The notes under the pieces were generated by a model, which was not told the origin of the DNA, did no database searches, and was given only the letters and a program-made list of their open reading frames with translations. Position numbers and translations under genes: made by a program. Shown piece by piece: positions 7,547 to 17,519 of a stretch of 64,000 nucleotides of DNA (the stretch's first letter is position 1; each line of letters opens with the position of its first letter). Origin of the DNA: Marinospirillum alkaliphilum DSM 21637 (GTDB taxonomy: Bacteria > Pseudomonadota > Gammaproteobacteria > Pseudomonadales > Halomonadaceae); contig NZ_FPJW01000012.1 of NCBI RefSeq assembly GCF_900119735.1, positions 27,001-91,000 of the forward strand, read 5' to 3'.

Positions 7547-8224
7547 TCAACCGCGACGACGAACCAGTTGGTAACGACGGCTCAGGTATTCAACTGGTGC
7601 ACTCCAGATATGAACCAGACGGGTGAAGGGGAAGATCACAAAAATGGTCATCCCCAGGAAAATGTGGGCGCGGTAAATGGCATCCACACCTTCCATGTAC
7701 ACTGCCGGGTTACCCTGCAGGGTGACCACTGACTGCGCCCACTTGGACAACTGCTGCATCATGGCGCCATCCAGGTGGCTCATGCTGGGAATCAGCGTGA
7801 GCATGCCCAGAGTGACCTGCACAAACAGGATGGCAATCACCAGGGTGTCCCCGGTTGTGCCACTGGCTCTGACACGCGGATCCGTCAGGCGGCGTTTCAG
7901 CAGCAGCAGTGAACCTATCCAGCAGAGGGTGCCGGCAAAACCGCCCACCACTATGGCAATCAGCTGTTTGGTGCCCGCTGACATGAAGGGCTCATAAAGC
8001 CAGGAGGGTGTCAGCAACCCCACCAGGTGGCCAAAGAAGATCAGCAGGATGCCGATGTGGAACAGGTTGCTGGCCAGACTCATGCCGGATTTGCGCAACA
8101 TCTGGCTGGAACCTGCTTTCCAGGTGTACTGGCCATGATCGTAGCGAATCCAGCTGCCGATGATGAACACCGCCAGAGCCAGGTAGGGATAAACGCCGAA
8201 CAGCAAAGTATCCAGGTAATTCAT
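7547..8224 (-). CDS. narI: Respiratory nitrate reductase gamma subunit (cytochrome b)
   Basis: 225 residues, about five membrane segments, starting MNYLDTLLFGVYPYLALAVFIIG. It takes electrons from quinol and passes them through two haem b groups to NarH. Histidines in the second and last membrane helices (FHIGILLIFFGHLVG; RAHIFLGMTIFVIFPFTRLVH) are placed as haem ligands. It lies 17 bases after narJ with an AGGAGAGAA ribosome site. Length and order agree with NarI of other gammaproteobacteria. Confidence 0.96.
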   Translation of the reverse strand: MNYLDTLLFGVYPYLALAVFIIGSWIRYDHGQYTWKAGSSQMLRKSGMSLASNLFHIGILLIFFGHLVGLLTPSWLYEPFMSAGTKQLIAIVVGGFAGTLCWIGSLLLLKRRLTDPRVRASGTTGDTLVIAILFVQVTLGMLTLIPSMSHLDGAMMQQLSKWAQSVVTLQGNPAVYMEGVDAIYRAHIFLGMTIFVIFPFTRLVHIWSAPVEYLSRRYQLVRRRG

Positions 8225-8241
8225 GATTTCTCTCCTCGCCC

Positions 8242-8976
8242 TCAGGCGCCGTAGGTGCCGGTTCTGGCCGGTGCAGGGTCCTGCAGATGCAGGGTCTGAA
8301 CCTTGCCGAGTTCGTCACGACGCTGGCGGACAATGTTGCTCTGACCACAGGCCTGGGTGCTCTGGTCATCGATGAATTTCACCATTTCCTCCTCCCAGAC
8401 CTGATCCAGGGCTTCCGGCGTGTGATCCGGTTGCTCGGCAGCGACTTTTTCGGCCAGTTCCCGGCGGTCAACATCGGCTGCACAGATGGTCAGCAGGCTG
8501 TCGAACAACAGGTGGTAGTCACTGTCACGCTGCTTCAGGCGCTCGGACAGCAGGGCCAGAATATGGTTGACAGATTCCAGCCATTGCCGGGCTTCAGCCG
8601 CTTCGCGGGTGGACAGGAACTCCAGGAACAGTGGCAGGTGATCCGGCAGTTCACGGGCATTCAGCAACAGTCCGGCCTGTTCGTATTCCGCCAGCAGGTC
8701 GACCATGGCCTGACCACGATCCCTGGATTCACCGTGTACATGCTCGAACAGCAGCAGGGACAACGCCCTGCCGCGGTCAAACAGGCCCACATAGTTTTCC
8801 TGCACATCCAGCAGATTGGCAGTGCACAGGTACTCGGTGAAGGCAACCAACTGAGCGCGCTGGTCTTTTGACAGGTTGCGCTCTTCACGGATCAGCGTGA
8901 TCAGTTCCTGCCGGAAGTCCCGCAGTTCCGCGGTGGGATAATCCAGCAGCCTTGCAAGAACAGTCAGAATTTTCAT
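8242..8976 (-). CDS. narJ: Nitrate reductase molybdenum cofactor assembly chaperone
   Basis: 244 residues of the TorD/NarJ helical family (MKILTVLARLLDYPTAELRD at the start). It is a cytoplasmic chaperone needed for Moco insertion into NarG and for membrane attachment of NarGH. The frame continues upstream into narH. The ATG at 8976 is chosen because GAGGAGA overlaps the narH stop and lies at the right distance. Confidence 0.95.
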   Translation of the reverse strand: MKILTVLARLLDYPTAELRDFRQELITLIREERNLSKDQRAQLVAFTEYLCTANLLDVQENYVGLFDRGRALSLLLFEHVHGESRDRGQAMVDLLAEYEQAGLLLNARELPDHLPLFLEFLSTREAAEARQWLESVNHILALLSERLKQRDSDYHLLFDSLLTICAADVDRRELAEKVAAEQPDHTPEALDQVWEEEMVKFIDDQSTQACGQSNIVRQRRDELGKVQTLHLQDPAPARTGTYGA

Positions 8977-8986
8977 GCTTTTCTCC

Positions 8987-10543
8987 TCAATCACGCAGTG
9001 AGGCAGGGTCCACCTGCTGAACGGCACCCAGCTTCTGCACCATGGTGGTGGTCTGCTTCTTGCCGCCGAACAGGCTGAACTTGCTGTCGCCGTGGCAACC
9101 GTCACCGAAGCTGAAGCCGCAGCCATTGCGTTCCGGGAAGGCTTCTCTGGCCAGTTCGCGGTGGCTGGTCGGAATCACAAAGCGGTCTTCGTAGTTGGCA
9201 ATTGCCAGGTAGCGGTACATGGCGTCCGCCTGGGATTTGCTCAGTCCGACCTGCTCCAGTGCCCGCAGGTTTTCCACACCATCCACCTGCTCAGCGCGCT
9301 TGTATTCACGCATTGCCAGCATCCGTTTCAAGGCCAGCAGTACCGGCTTTTCATCACCGGCAGTCAGCATGTTGGCCAGGTAACGCACTGGAATGCGCAG
9401 GCTGTCCACATCCGGCAATACACCGGAGTGACCGATCTGACCGGCATCAGCTGCAGACTGAATCGGTGACAAGGGGGGTACGTACCAGACCATTGGCAGG
9501 GTGCGGTATTCCGGGTGCAGTGGCAGTGCCAGCTTCCAGTCCATCGCCAGCTTCCAGACTGGGGAGGCCTGTGCAGCTTTCAGCACGTTGTCAGTGATGC
9601 CATCCTTTCTGGCCTGAGCAATCACTGCCGGATCAAAGGGATCCAGGAAGATGCTGAGCTGTTCTTCATACAGGTCACCCACTGCCGGAGTGCTGGCCAC
9701 TTCTTCGATGCGGTCTGCGTCATACAGCAGTACACCGAGATAGCGGATGCGGCCCACACAGGTTTCCGAGCAGACGGTGGGCATGCCGGATTCAATGCGT
9801 GGATAACAGAAGATGCACTTCTCGGACTTGCCGGTTTTCCAGTTGTAGTAGATCTTCTTGTAGGGGCAGCCGCTGACACACATGCGCCAGCCACGGCATT
9901 TTTCCTGGTCAATCAGGACAATGCCGTCTTCTTCCCGCTTGTAAATGGCACCACTGGGGCAGGACGCCACACAAGCCGGATTCAGGCAGTGCTCACACAG
10001 GCGCGGCAGGTACATCATGAAGGTGTTTTCAAACTGACCGTAGATGTCTGCCTGGATCTGGTCGAAGTTGGCATCCTTGCGGCGCCTGGAAAACTCGGTG
10101 CCGAGGATCTCTTCCCAGTTGGGGCCCCATTCGATCTTGTTCATCCGTTCACCGCTGATCAACGAGCGCGGACGAGCCACCGGCTGGTGTTTGCTCTCCG
10201 GCGCGTTGTGCAGGTGCTGGTAGTCAAAATCAAAGGGTTCGTAGTAGTCATCAATTTCCGGCAGGTCCGGATTGGCAAAGATGTTTGCCAATACCCGGAA
10301 CTTGCCACCGATGCGGGGCTCGATCTTGCCGTCACGACGGCGCACCCAGCCACCCTTCCACTTGTCCTGGTTTTCCCATTCCTTGGGATAACCAATGCCT
10401 GGCTTGGTTTCAACGTTGTTGAACCAGGCATACTCCATGCCTTCACGACTGGTCCACACATTTTTACAGGTGATGGAGCAGGTGTGGCAGCCGATGCATT
10501 TGTCGAGGTTCAGAACCATGCCGACCTGAGAACGAATTTTCAT
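8987..10543 (-). CDS. narH: Respiratory nitrate reductase beta subunit (iron-sulfur)
   Basis: 518 residues. Four cysteine clusters are visible: CIGCHTCSITC near the start, CEHCLNPACVASCP, CRGWRMCVSGCP and CIFCYPRIESGMPTVC. The tryptophan replacing a cysteine in CRGWRMC is the mark of the [3Fe-4S] centre. NarH carries electrons from NarI to NarG at the inner face of the membrane. Start and narG stop overlap by four bases, showing translational coupling. Confidence 0.97.
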   Translation of the reverse strand: MKIRSQVGMVLNLDKCIGCHTCSITCKNVWTSREGMEYAWFNNVETKPGIGYPKEWENQDKWKGGWVRRRDGKIEPRIGGKFRVLANIFANPDLPEIDDYYEPFDFDYQHLHNAPESKHQPVARPRSLISGERMNKIEWGPNWEEILGTEFSRRRKDANFDQIQADIYGQFENTFMMYLPRLCEHCLNPACVASCPSGAIYKREEDGIVLIDQEKCRGWRMCVSGCPYKKIYYNWKTGKSEKCIFCYPRIESGMPTVCSETCVGRIRYLGVLLYDADRIEEVASTPAVGDLYEEQLSIFLDPFDPAVIAQARKDGITDNVLKAAQASPVWKLAMDWKLALPLHPEYRTLPMVWYVPPLSPIQSAADAGQIGHSGVLPDVDSLRIPVRYLANMLTAGDEKPVLLALKRMLAMREYKRAEQVDGVENLRALEQVGLSKSQADAMYRYLAIANYEDRFVIPTSHRELAREAFPERNGCGFSFGDGCHGDSKFSLFGGKKQTTTMVQKLGAVQQVDPASLRD

Positions 10544-13500
10544 TTTGCGGCCTCCTGCTGATAGTCGTTGCCTTCACCGTCCAGCCAGTCGATGCGCTTC
10601 ATCTTGCGCACGATGACAAATTCATCACGGTTGGAACCGACTGTGCCGTAGTAGTTGAAACCGTAAGCCTGATGCGCGTAACCACCGATCATGTGCGTGG
10701 GTTTGGGACAGGCACGGGTGACCGAGTTGTGAATGCCGCCACGGGTACCGGTGACTTCCGAACCGGGCACGTTCACGATGCGCTCCTGGGCGTGGTACAT
10801 CATCACCATGCCGGGCATCACGCGCTGACTGACCACCGCACGGGCAGCAATGGCCCCGTTGGTGTTGAACAGCTCAATCCAGTCGTTGTCGCGGATGCCA
10901 AGATCACGAGCATCATCCTCACTCATCCAGACAATCGGGCCGCCACGAGACAGGGTCAGCATCAGCAGGTTGTCGCTGTAGGTGCTGTGAATGCCCCATT
11001 TCTGGTGTGGCGTGATCCAGTTGAGTGCTTTTTCCGGATTGCCGTTGGTTTTCTTGCCCAGCATCGGTGCCACCGCCTTGGTGTTGATTGGCGGGCGATA
11101 CACCAGCAGGCTTTCACCGAAAGCGCGCATCCATGGGTGATCCTGGTAGAACTGCTGACGACCGGTCAGGGTGCGCCACGGAATCAGTTCATGCACGTTG
11201 GTGTAACCGGCGTTGTAGGACACATGTTCATCTTCCAGACCGGACCAGGTGGGGCTGGAAATGATCTTGCGCGGTTGTGCCACGATGTCGTGGAAGCGGA
11301 TTTTTTCCTCTTCCTTGGAGCGGGCCAGGTGGGTGTGATCCAGACCGGTGATGTCAGACAGTGCCTGCCAGGCCTTGACGGCAACATGTCCGTTGGTTTC
11401 CGGTGCCAGTGTCAGTACCACTTCAGCGGCATCAATGGCGGTTTCGATTTTCGGACGACCGGCATTGCTGCCTTCTTCGTGACGATGGTTCAGGCGACCC
11501 AGCAGTTCCACTTCTGTGTCTGTGTTCCAGCTGATGCCCTTGCCGCCATTGCCCAATTTTTCCAGTGCCGGGCCCAGCGAGGTGAAGCGGGCGTAGGTTT
11601 CCGGGTAGTTGCGTTCAACCGGAATCAGTGCCGGTGCGGTTTTGCCTGGAATCAGGTCACACTCACCTTTTTTCCAGTCTTTCACATCCAGCGGTTGGCC
11701 CAGCTCTGCCGGTGCATCATGTTGCAATGGCAGGGTCACCAGGTCGGTTTCCACCCCCAGGTGGCCTTTACAGACTCTGGAAAACTCCTTCGCAATGCCC
11801 TTGTAGATTTCCCAGTCGCTGCGTGCTTCCCAGGCAGGATCAGTGGCAGCCGTCAGCGGGTGGATGAAGGGGTGCATGTCCGAGGTATTCAGGTCATTCT
11901 TTTCATACCAGGTGGCCGTTGGCAGCACGATATCCGAGTAGAGGCAGGTGGTGGACATGCGGAAGTCCAGGGTCACCAGCAGGTCCAGCTTGCCTTCCTG
12001 CACCTCGTCGTGCCACTTCACTTCTTCCGGCATCGGGCCGCCTTCCTTGCCCAGATCCTTGCCCTGCAGACCATGACGGGTGCCCAACAGGTACTTGAGC
12101 ATGTACTCGTGACCCTTGCCGGAAGAACCCAGCAGGTTGGAACGCCAGATGAACAGGTTGCGTGGGAAGTTCTCAGGTGAATCCGGATCTTCTGCTGCAA
12201 AGGCAATTTCACCGGACTTCAGTGCCTGTACTGTGTATTCCTGTGGTGTCATGCCTGCTGCCGCAGCACGGGTGGCGATGGTCAGCGGGTTGGTGTTCAG
12301 CTGGGGTGCTGATGGCAGCCAGCCCATGCGTTCAGAGCGAACGTTGAAGTCAATCAGGCTGCCGGTGTAACGACGCGCATCGGCCAGCGGTGACAGGATT
12401 TCACTGACTTCCAGTTTTTCATAACGCCACTGATCGGAGTGGTTGTAGAAGAAGGACGTGGAGTTCATATGGCGTGGCGGACGGGTCCAGTCCAGTGCAA
12501 AGGCCAGGGGTTGCCAGCCGGTTTGCGGACGCAGTTTTTCCTGGCCAACATAGTGGGCCCAGCCACCGCCGGACTGACCAACACAGCCACACAGGATCAG
12601 CATGTTGATCAGGCCGCGGTAGTTCATGTCCATGTGATACCAGTGGTTCATGCCGGCACCAACAATGATCATTGAACGACCTTTGGTCTTGTGTGCCGTT
12701 TCAGCAAACTCACGGGCAATGCGAATCACGGTGTCCTGTGGTACACCGGTGATGGCCTCCTGCCAGGCTGGTGTGTAGGGGGCAATCTGGTTGTGATCGG
12801 TGGCACCGTCATCTTCGCCCAGGCCCTGGTTGATGCCGTAGTTGGCAATCATCAGGTCAAACACACTGACCACTCTGGCTTCGCTGCCATCGGCCAGTTT
12901 CAGCTTGCGGGCCGGCAGTGCGTGGTGCAGTACATCCTTGACTTTCACCGAGTTGAAGTGCTCGTGTTCGATGCCCCCGAAATAGGGGAAACCGACCTGC
13001 ACCACTTCGTCGTGAGCCCCTTTCAGGCTCAGGCGCAGTTTCACTTCACGGTGGTCGTCACCGGTTTTCTGATCGATGTTCCACTTGCCCTTCTGACCCC
13101 AGCGGAAACCGATGGAACCGTTGGGAGCCACCAGATCATCCGTCAGCTCATCAATGGCCAGGGTTTTCCATTCCGGGTTGTTGCTTTCACCCAGCTGGTC
13201 ACTCATGTCGCTGGCACGCAGGAAACGACCGGGTACAAAACGGCCATCTTCACGCTCTTCCAGCATCACCAGATAAGGCATGTCGGTGTAACGACGCACG
13301 TAATCGGTGAAGTATTCACTGGGGTTGTCGAGGTGGAATTCTTTCAGGATCACATGGCCAAAAGCCATGGCCAGTGCGGCATCGGTGCCCTGCTTGGGGT
13401 TCAGCCACTGATCGGAGAGCTTGGCGACCTCGGAGTAGTCCGGGGTAATGGCAACGGTTTTGGTGCCCTTGTAACGCACTTCGGTGAAGAAGTGAGCATC

Positions 13501-14289
13501 CGGAGTACGGGTCTGAGGTACGTTGGAGCCCCAGGCAATGATGTAATTACTGTTGTACCAGTCAGCAGACTCAGGAACGTCGGTTTGCTCCCCCCAGGTC
13601 ATCGGAGAGGCTGGCGGCAGGTCACAGTACCAGTCGTAAAAGCTCATGCAGACGCCACCGATCAGCGACAGGTAACGGCTGCCGGCGGCATAGGACACCA
13701 TCGACATGGCGGGAATCGGTGAGAAGCCGATGATACGGTCCGGCCCGAAGGTTTTGGCCGTGTAGGTGTTGGATGCTGCAATCAGCTCGTTGACTTCATC
13801 CCAGCTGGAGCGGATGAACCCACCCATGCCGCGCTGGGTTTTGTAAGTGCTGGTTTTGCTCGGGTCTTCCACAATTGAAGCCCAGGCCTGCACCGGATCA
13901 TCATGCAGGCTGCGAGCCTTGCGCCACAGCTTCATCAGCTGCTTGCGCATCATCGGGTACTTCAGGCGATTGGCACTGTACATGTACCAGGAATAACTGG
14001 CGCCACGTGGGCAGCCCCTGGGTTCATGGTTCGGCAGATCGGTACGGGTGCGCGGGTAGTCGGTCTGCTGGGTTTCCCAGGTGACCAGGCCATTCTTGAC
14101 GTAGATCTTCCAGCTGCAGGAGCCGGTGCAGTTGACGCCATGGGTGGAGCGAACCACCTTGTCATGTTGCCAGCGCTGGCGATAGCCATCTTCCCAGTCG
14201 CGATTGGTTACCTGAGTTTCCCCGTGGCCATTGGCAAAGGGGACGCGTGATTTGCTGAAATAATTCAGTCGATCTATGAAGTGACTCAT
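10540..14289 (-). CDS. narG: Respiratory nitrate reductase alpha subunit (Mo-bisMGD)
   Basis: 1249 residues, the usual NarG length. Residues H50, C54 and C58 in STHGVNCTGSCSWKIY are the ligands of the FS0 [4Fe-4S] centre. SFYDWYCDLPPASP carries the aspartate that binds molybdenum in NarG. No Tat export sequence is present, as expected for a cytoplasmic-face enzyme. The start has GGGAG eight bases upstream. First gene of narGHJI-ppiC; the region to narX holds a NarL-type site and only a weak FNR half-site. Confidence 0.98.
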   Translation of the reverse strand: MSHFIDRLNYFSKSRVPFANGHGETQVTNRDWEDGYRQRWQHDKVVRSTHGVNCTGSCSWKIYVKNGLVTWETQQTDYPRTRTDLPNHEPRGCPRGASYSWYMYSANRLKYPMMRKQLMKLWRKARSLHDDPVQAWASIVEDPSKTSTYKTQRGMGGFIRSSWDEVNELIAASNTYTAKTFGPDRIIGFSPIPAMSMVSYAAGSRYLSLIGGVCMSFYDWYCDLPPASPMTWGEQTDVPESADWYNSNYIIAWGSNVPQTRTPDAHFFTEVRYKGTKTVAITPDYSEVAKLSDQWLNPKQGTDAALAMAFGHVILKEFHLDNPSEYFTDYVRRYTDMPYLVMLEEREDGRFVPGRFLRASDMSDQLGESNNPEWKTLAIDELTDDLVAPNGSIGFRWGQKGKWNIDQKTGDDHREVKLRLSLKGAHDEVVQVGFPYFGGIEHEHFNSVKVKDVLHHALPARKLKLADGSEARVVSVFDLMIANYGINQGLGEDDGATDHNQIAPYTPAWQEAITGVPQDTVIRIAREFAETAHKTKGRSMIIVGAGMNHWYHMDMNYRGLINMLILCGCVGQSGGGWAHYVGQEKLRPQTGWQPLAFALDWTRPPRHMNSTSFFYNHSDQWRYEKLEVSEILSPLADARRYTGSLIDFNVRSERMGWLPSAPQLNTNPLTIATRAAAAGMTPQEYTVQALKSGEIAFAAEDPDSPENFPRNLFIWRSNLLGSSGKGHEYMLKYLLGTRHGLQGKDLGKEGGPMPEEVKWHDEVQEGKLDLLVTLDFRMSTTCLYSDIVLPTATWYEKNDLNTSDMHPFIHPLTAATDPAWEARSDWEIYKGIAKEFSRVCKGHLGVETDLVTLPLQHDAPAELGQPLDVKDWKKGECDLIPGKTAPALIPVERNYPETYARFTSLGPALEKLGNGGKGISWNTDTEVELLGRLNHRHEEGSNAGRPKIETAIDAAEVVLTLAPETNGHVAVKAWQALSDITGLDHTHLARSKEEEKIRFHDIVAQPRKIISSPTWSGLEDEHVSYNAGYTNVHELIPWRTLTGRQQFYQDHPWMRAFGESLLVYRPPINTKAVAPMLGKKTNGNPEKALNWITPHQKWGIHSTYSDNLLMLTLSRGGPIVWMSEDDARDLGIRDNDWIELFNTNGAIAARAVVSQRVMPGMVMMYHAQERIVNVPGSEVTGTRGGIHNSVTRACPKPTHMIGGYAHQAYGFNYYGTVGSNRDEFVIVRKMKRIDWLDGEGNDYQQEAAK

Positions 14290-14483
14290 TGTCGATCTCC
14301 CAGACTCCTCGAATAGGTGGACGTTTCTCTTGCCGTCCTGGTGTCAGGTCGGGACTGCACCTGCCGTTCATCAGTGGAGCGCATCTCAGGCAGGGGCCCG
14401 GTACCCGGATGGCGATTCACGAGCTGGATTCTGGAACAATATCAATGCAAATTCTGTCCGGTTACCTCCAGAGACCAGCCTTC

Positions 14484-14499
14484 TACTCCTTCAGGGGTA
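14484..14499. promoter_or_regulatory. NarL-type 7-2-7 site between narG and narX
   Basis: TACTCCT-TC-AGGGGTA matches the NarL/NarP 7-2-7 consensus in both heptamers. It lies 195 bases upstream of narG and 73 bases upstream of the chosen narX start, so it could act on either. In the rest of the 282-base gap I find only a TTGAT half-site (minus strand, near 14430) and no full FNR box. Confidence 0.7.
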
Positions 14500-14571
14500 T
14501 TCGGATGACACCGGATGGATGATGCAATACCCTGCAGTAAAACCAGGGATTCAAGAGCTTGTAAAAACCCC

Positions 14572-16497
14572 ATGAACCTGTTCCGAAAGTCACTGATTGC
14601 CCGCATTGTTGCCCTGTTGATGGCCATCAGCCTGATGGCGCTGTCCAGTATTACTGTGTCGGTGGTGGTGGCTGAACGCACCCAGGGCGATGCCGCGGCA
14701 TTAAATGTGGCTGGTTCGCTGCGTATGCAGACCTGGCGTATTGCCAGCACCCTGCAGTCTTATGTGCACAGTTCCGATGAGCTACGCGAGGATGAAAAGC
14801 AGCGCTTGCTGCAGATGATCGGTGGTTTTGAGCAGCGGCTGTACAACCCTGAATTGCTGAATGCCATTCCTTTTGCGCGAGGAGACAGCACCCGCCTTCA
14901 GCACCAGTGGATCGAACAGATCTGGCGGCGCCAGATGACGCAGGAGTTGAACCTTTATACTGCTGGCCTGGCTGGAGAAGAACGGCTGCCTGGCACCCTG
15001 CGGCAGTTGGAGTCACTGGTTAACGATATCGATCAGATGGTGCACTTGCTGGAAAAAAGCACCGAGCACAAGGTGGAGTTGCTGAAGTTCCTGCACATCA
15101 TCGGCTTGTTAATCACCCTGGTGATTCTGGTGGTGGCCATTGTTGATATCCGTAATCACCTGATCAAACCCCTGCATCAACTGGTGGAGCTGGCAAAACA
15201 GGCCACCCGGCATAATTTTTCGGTACGCTCCGGGGTGACTGGCAAGGATGAACTGAGCCAGTTGGGACAGGCTTTTGATCAGATGGCGGAAGAGCTGTCG
15301 GTCAGTTACAGCAGCCTGGAGGCTCGGGTCAGGGACAAGACTGCAGAACTGGAGCGCAGCCACAAGGCGCTGGAAATCCTTCATGACACTAGCCGCTCGA
15401 TCTATGAAGGTGGCGGCGACATGTGCCGTAATGCCTTGCCAATGCTGAAAAAACTCGAAACCCTGTTAAGCATTGGCCCAATTAAACTCTACCTGACCTC
15501 TGATGAGATGGCGGCATCGATTCCGGTGCTGGATACCCAGACACCGGATCGTCCCGGTTATTGCCGGAATCTGGAGTGTGATATCTGTATTTCCACTGAG
15601 GACCCCGAAGCAACCGGACGTTGCCGTACTCACCAACAGAAAATGCACTTTGCAGTACGAGCCGGAAACCGCAAGCTGGGCAGTATGGAAGTCTGGTACC
15701 CCTTCGGCCGCCAGTTGAGTGAAAGAGGACGGCGACTGCTGGAGACCCTGGCCGATCAATTGGCGACAGCGGTTTACCTGCAGAATCGTATGGCTGAGCT
15801 GCAGCAGGTTTCGCTGCTGGAAGAGCGCACGGTGATTGCCCGTGAACTGCATGATTCACTGGCGCAGTCACTTTCTTACCTGAAAATTCAGGTGGCCAGA
15901 TTGCAAAAGCTGCATGAGAGTGAGGGTGTTTCAGAAGCGGAACAGGTGGTGGTGGATGAACTGCGCACCGGCCTGAACAGTGCCTATCGTCAATTACGGG
16001 AGTTGCTGACCACCTTCCGCCTGAAACTGGACAAACCCGGTTTGCACCAGGCCATCTTGCAGACCATTGATGAGTTTTCTGCCAAGGCCGGGTTTCACAT
16101 TGAGCTGGATTACAACCTGCCGATGCACCTGTTGAATCCGAATGAAGAAATCCATGTACTGCAGATCATCCGTGAAGCCCTGGCCAACACCTTCAAGCAT
16201 GCACAGGCCAGTGAGGTGCAGGTACTGATTGATTATGCTGCCGGTCAGGTGAGCGTGCGGGTACGGGACAATGGTGTTGGTCTGAAGGATGGCCGAGTAC
16301 CCGATCAACACTATGGCATGGTGATCATGCGGGATCGCAGCCTGACACTCGGCGGTAGCCTGCAGGTGGCGAATCACACCGCTGGTGGTGTTGAAGTGTG
16401 GTTGGATTTTATACCAAGCGCAGCGTCCGGTGGGCAAGCCAGCGGGCAGCAGCATGTAATGTCTGAACCTGTTGCAGTCAACAAGGAAAGCCAATGA
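14572..16497 (+). CDS. narX: Nitrate/nitrite sensor histidine kinase NarX
   Basis: 641 residues from the ATG at 14572. Membrane segments lie near 10-30 and 180-200. Between them the P-box [14 protein letters not shown] directly after the first segment is the nitrate-binding motif of NarX. HAMP, a signalling helix, a cysteine-containing GAF-like central region ([12 protein letters not shown]) and a HisKA_3 phosphoacceptor ([16 protein letters not shown]) with HATPase follow. The frame reads back to 14515 with no better ribosome site. I chose 14572 so that the protein begins [13 protein letters not shown] just before the first membrane segment. The stop overlaps narL. Confidence 0.94.
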   Translation: MNLFRKSLIARIVALLMAISLMALSSITVSVVVAERTQGDAAALNVAGSLRMQTWRIASTLQSYVHSSDELREDEKQRLLQMIGGFEQRLYNPELLNAIPFARGDSTRLQHQWIEQIWRRQMTQELNLYTAGLAGEERLPGTLRQLESLVNDIDQMVHLLEKSTEHKVELLKFLHIIGLLITLVILVVAIVDIRNHLIKPLHQLVELAKQATRHNFSVRSGVTGKDELSQLGQAFDQMAEELSVSYSSLEARVRDKTAELERSHKALEILHDTSRSIYEGGGDMCRNALPMLKKLETLLSIGPIKLYLTSDEMAASIPVLDTQTPDRPGYCRNLECDICISTEDPEATGRCRTHQQKMHFAVRAGNRKLGSMEVWYPFGRQLSERGRRLLETLADQLATAVYLQNRMAELQQVSLLEERTVIARELHDSLAQSLSYLKIQVARLQKLHESEGVSEAEQVVVDELRTGLNSAYRQLRELLTTFRLKLDKPGLHQAILQTIDEFSAKAGFHIELDYNLPMHLLNPNEEIHVLQIIREALANTFKHAQASEVQVLIDYAAGQVSVRVRDNGVGLKDGRVPDQHYGMVIMRDRSLTLGGSLQVANHTAGGVEVWLDFIPSAASGGQASGQQHVMSEPVAVNKESQ

Positions 16498-17186
16498 TGG
16501 ATAATAAAAAGAAGTCAGACTTGTTTGATGAAAAAGCGCCTGCCAGTGTACTGTTGATTGATGACCACCCGCTGTTGCGCCGTGGCATCATCCAGTTGCT
16601 GGAGATGGAGCCTGATCTGGTGCTGGCCGGAGAGGCCAGCAATGCCCTTGATGGGGTGCAGTTGGCCGTTGAGCTGGACCCGGATCTGATCCTGCTGGAT
16701 CTGAACATGCCGGATATCAACGGCATTGAAACCCTCAAACTCTTGCGAGCAGAAAAGATCAGTTCCCGTATTGTGATCTTTACCGTGTCGGACCATGAAG
16801 AGGATGTGGTGGCAGCTATCAAGGCCGGTGCGGATGGTTACCTGCTGAAGGATATGGAGCCGGAAGATCTGGTGAGCCAATTGCGCCAGGCTGCATTGGG
16901 ACGCATGGCAATCAGCGAAAAACTCACGTCACTGCTGGCTGAAGCGCTGCGTAATCAACGCAGCAAACCGGCCGGGCCGGATATCAGCAGTCTTACCGCC
17001 AGGGAAATGCAGATCCTGCGACAGGTTGCTGAAGGTCTGTCCAACAAGATGGTGGCCAGGCGTCTGGATATCAGTGAAGGAACGGTGAAAGTCCACGTCA
17101 AAAACCTGCTGAAAAAACTCAACCTGCGATCCCGCGTGGAAGTGGCTGTCTGGGCCGTGCAGGAGGGTATCACCCAGCGTCAGTGA
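16494..17186 (+). CDS. narL: Nitrate/nitrite response regulator NarL
   Basis: 230 residues: receiver domain with phosphoacceptor in [10 protein letters not shown] and the conserved lysine in GYLLKDME, then a LuxR/NarL helix-turn-helix ([34 protein letters not shown]). It should bind the TACYYMT heptamers seen beside narG/narX, narK and the chemoreceptor genes. The start overlaps the narX stop (ATGA). A second ATG directly follows; AAGGAAAG serves either one. Confidence 0.95.
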   Translation: MMDNKKKSDLFDEKAPASVLLIDDHPLLRRGIIQLLEMEPDLVLAGEASNALDGVQLAVELDPDLILLDLNMPDINGIETLKLLRAEKISSRIVIFTVSDHEEDVVAAIKAGADGYLLKDMEPEDLVSQLRQAALGRMAISEKLTSLLAEALRNQRSKPAGPDISSLTAREMQILRQVAEGLSNKMVARRLDISEGTVKVHVKNLLKKLNLRSRVEVAVWAVQEGITQRQ

Positions 17187-17204
17187 ATGATCATGATCAG
17201 TCAT

Positions 17205-17234
17205 AAAAAAACCCGGCCTTGACCGGGTTTTTTT
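17205..17234. terminator. Rho-independent terminator after narL
   Basis: ACCCGG pairs with CCGGGT around CCTTGA, extended by A and T runs on both sides. It works best on the plus strand, with a 7-T tract. Confidence 0.9.
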
Positions 17235-17249
17235 ATGGCTGAAGGTAGG

Positions 17250-17275
17250 GTTATTTGTGTATACCCACAAATAAC
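17250..17275. promoter_or_regulatory. 26-base perfect palindrome upstream of narK (unknown operator or hairpin)
   Basis: GTTATTTGTG and CACAAATAAC are exact complements separated by TATACC. It is AT-rich, follows the narL terminator by 15 bases and precedes narK by 245 bases. It has no T-tract of its own. It resembles neither a NarL nor an FNR site. Confidence 0.45.
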
Positions 17276-17360
17276 ATCAGCCTTAAAGCATGCATCAACC
17301 CGCTTACCTCCACCCAATTTTAAATCCTTTTAAAACAATATTATGCGATGTTCTTTTGAC

Positions 17361-17376
17361 TACTCCGGAAGGAGTA
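17361..17376 (+). promoter_or_regulatory. NarL-type 7-2-7 site upstream of narK
   Basis: TACTCCG-GA-AGGAGTA is an exact palindrome of NarL-type heptamers, 144 bases before narK. A TTGAT half-site at 17392 and a possible -10 TATCTT at 17430 lie downstream. They do not make a convincing FNR promoter. The rest of the 333-base gap shows only the terminator and palindrome described. Confidence 0.68.
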
Positions 17377-17519
17377 GATGGGGTGTTGTCATTGATTTTT
17401 GACCGTCTTGCGCGTGTGTTTTTCCAGCGTATCTTCAGTGCAACGCACAAATAAAACGCCCGGGTTGTGCGTTCTGAAACCGCAATTTCACAGGTAGCAG
17501 AAGCCAACAGGAAACTACC

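Noticed and set aside
9515..10561. 348-codon open frame antisense to narH
   Set aside because: Overlaps the conserved iron-sulfur clusters of narH on the opposite strand; no recognisable protein.
10672..12180. 502-codon open frame antisense to narG
   Set aside because: Composition is a mirror of narG codon use, with no domain, ribosome site or hydrophobic pattern. narG is certain on the other strand.
14425..14445. FNR box for narG (TTGATATTGTTCCA, minus strand)
   Set aside because: Only the TTGAT half matches. The second half is wrong and no -10 lies at the class II distance.
17392..17405. FNR box for narK (TTGATTTTTGACCG)
   Set aside because: Only one half-site matches. The distance to the next -10-like TATCTT is 24 rather than 21-22 bases.
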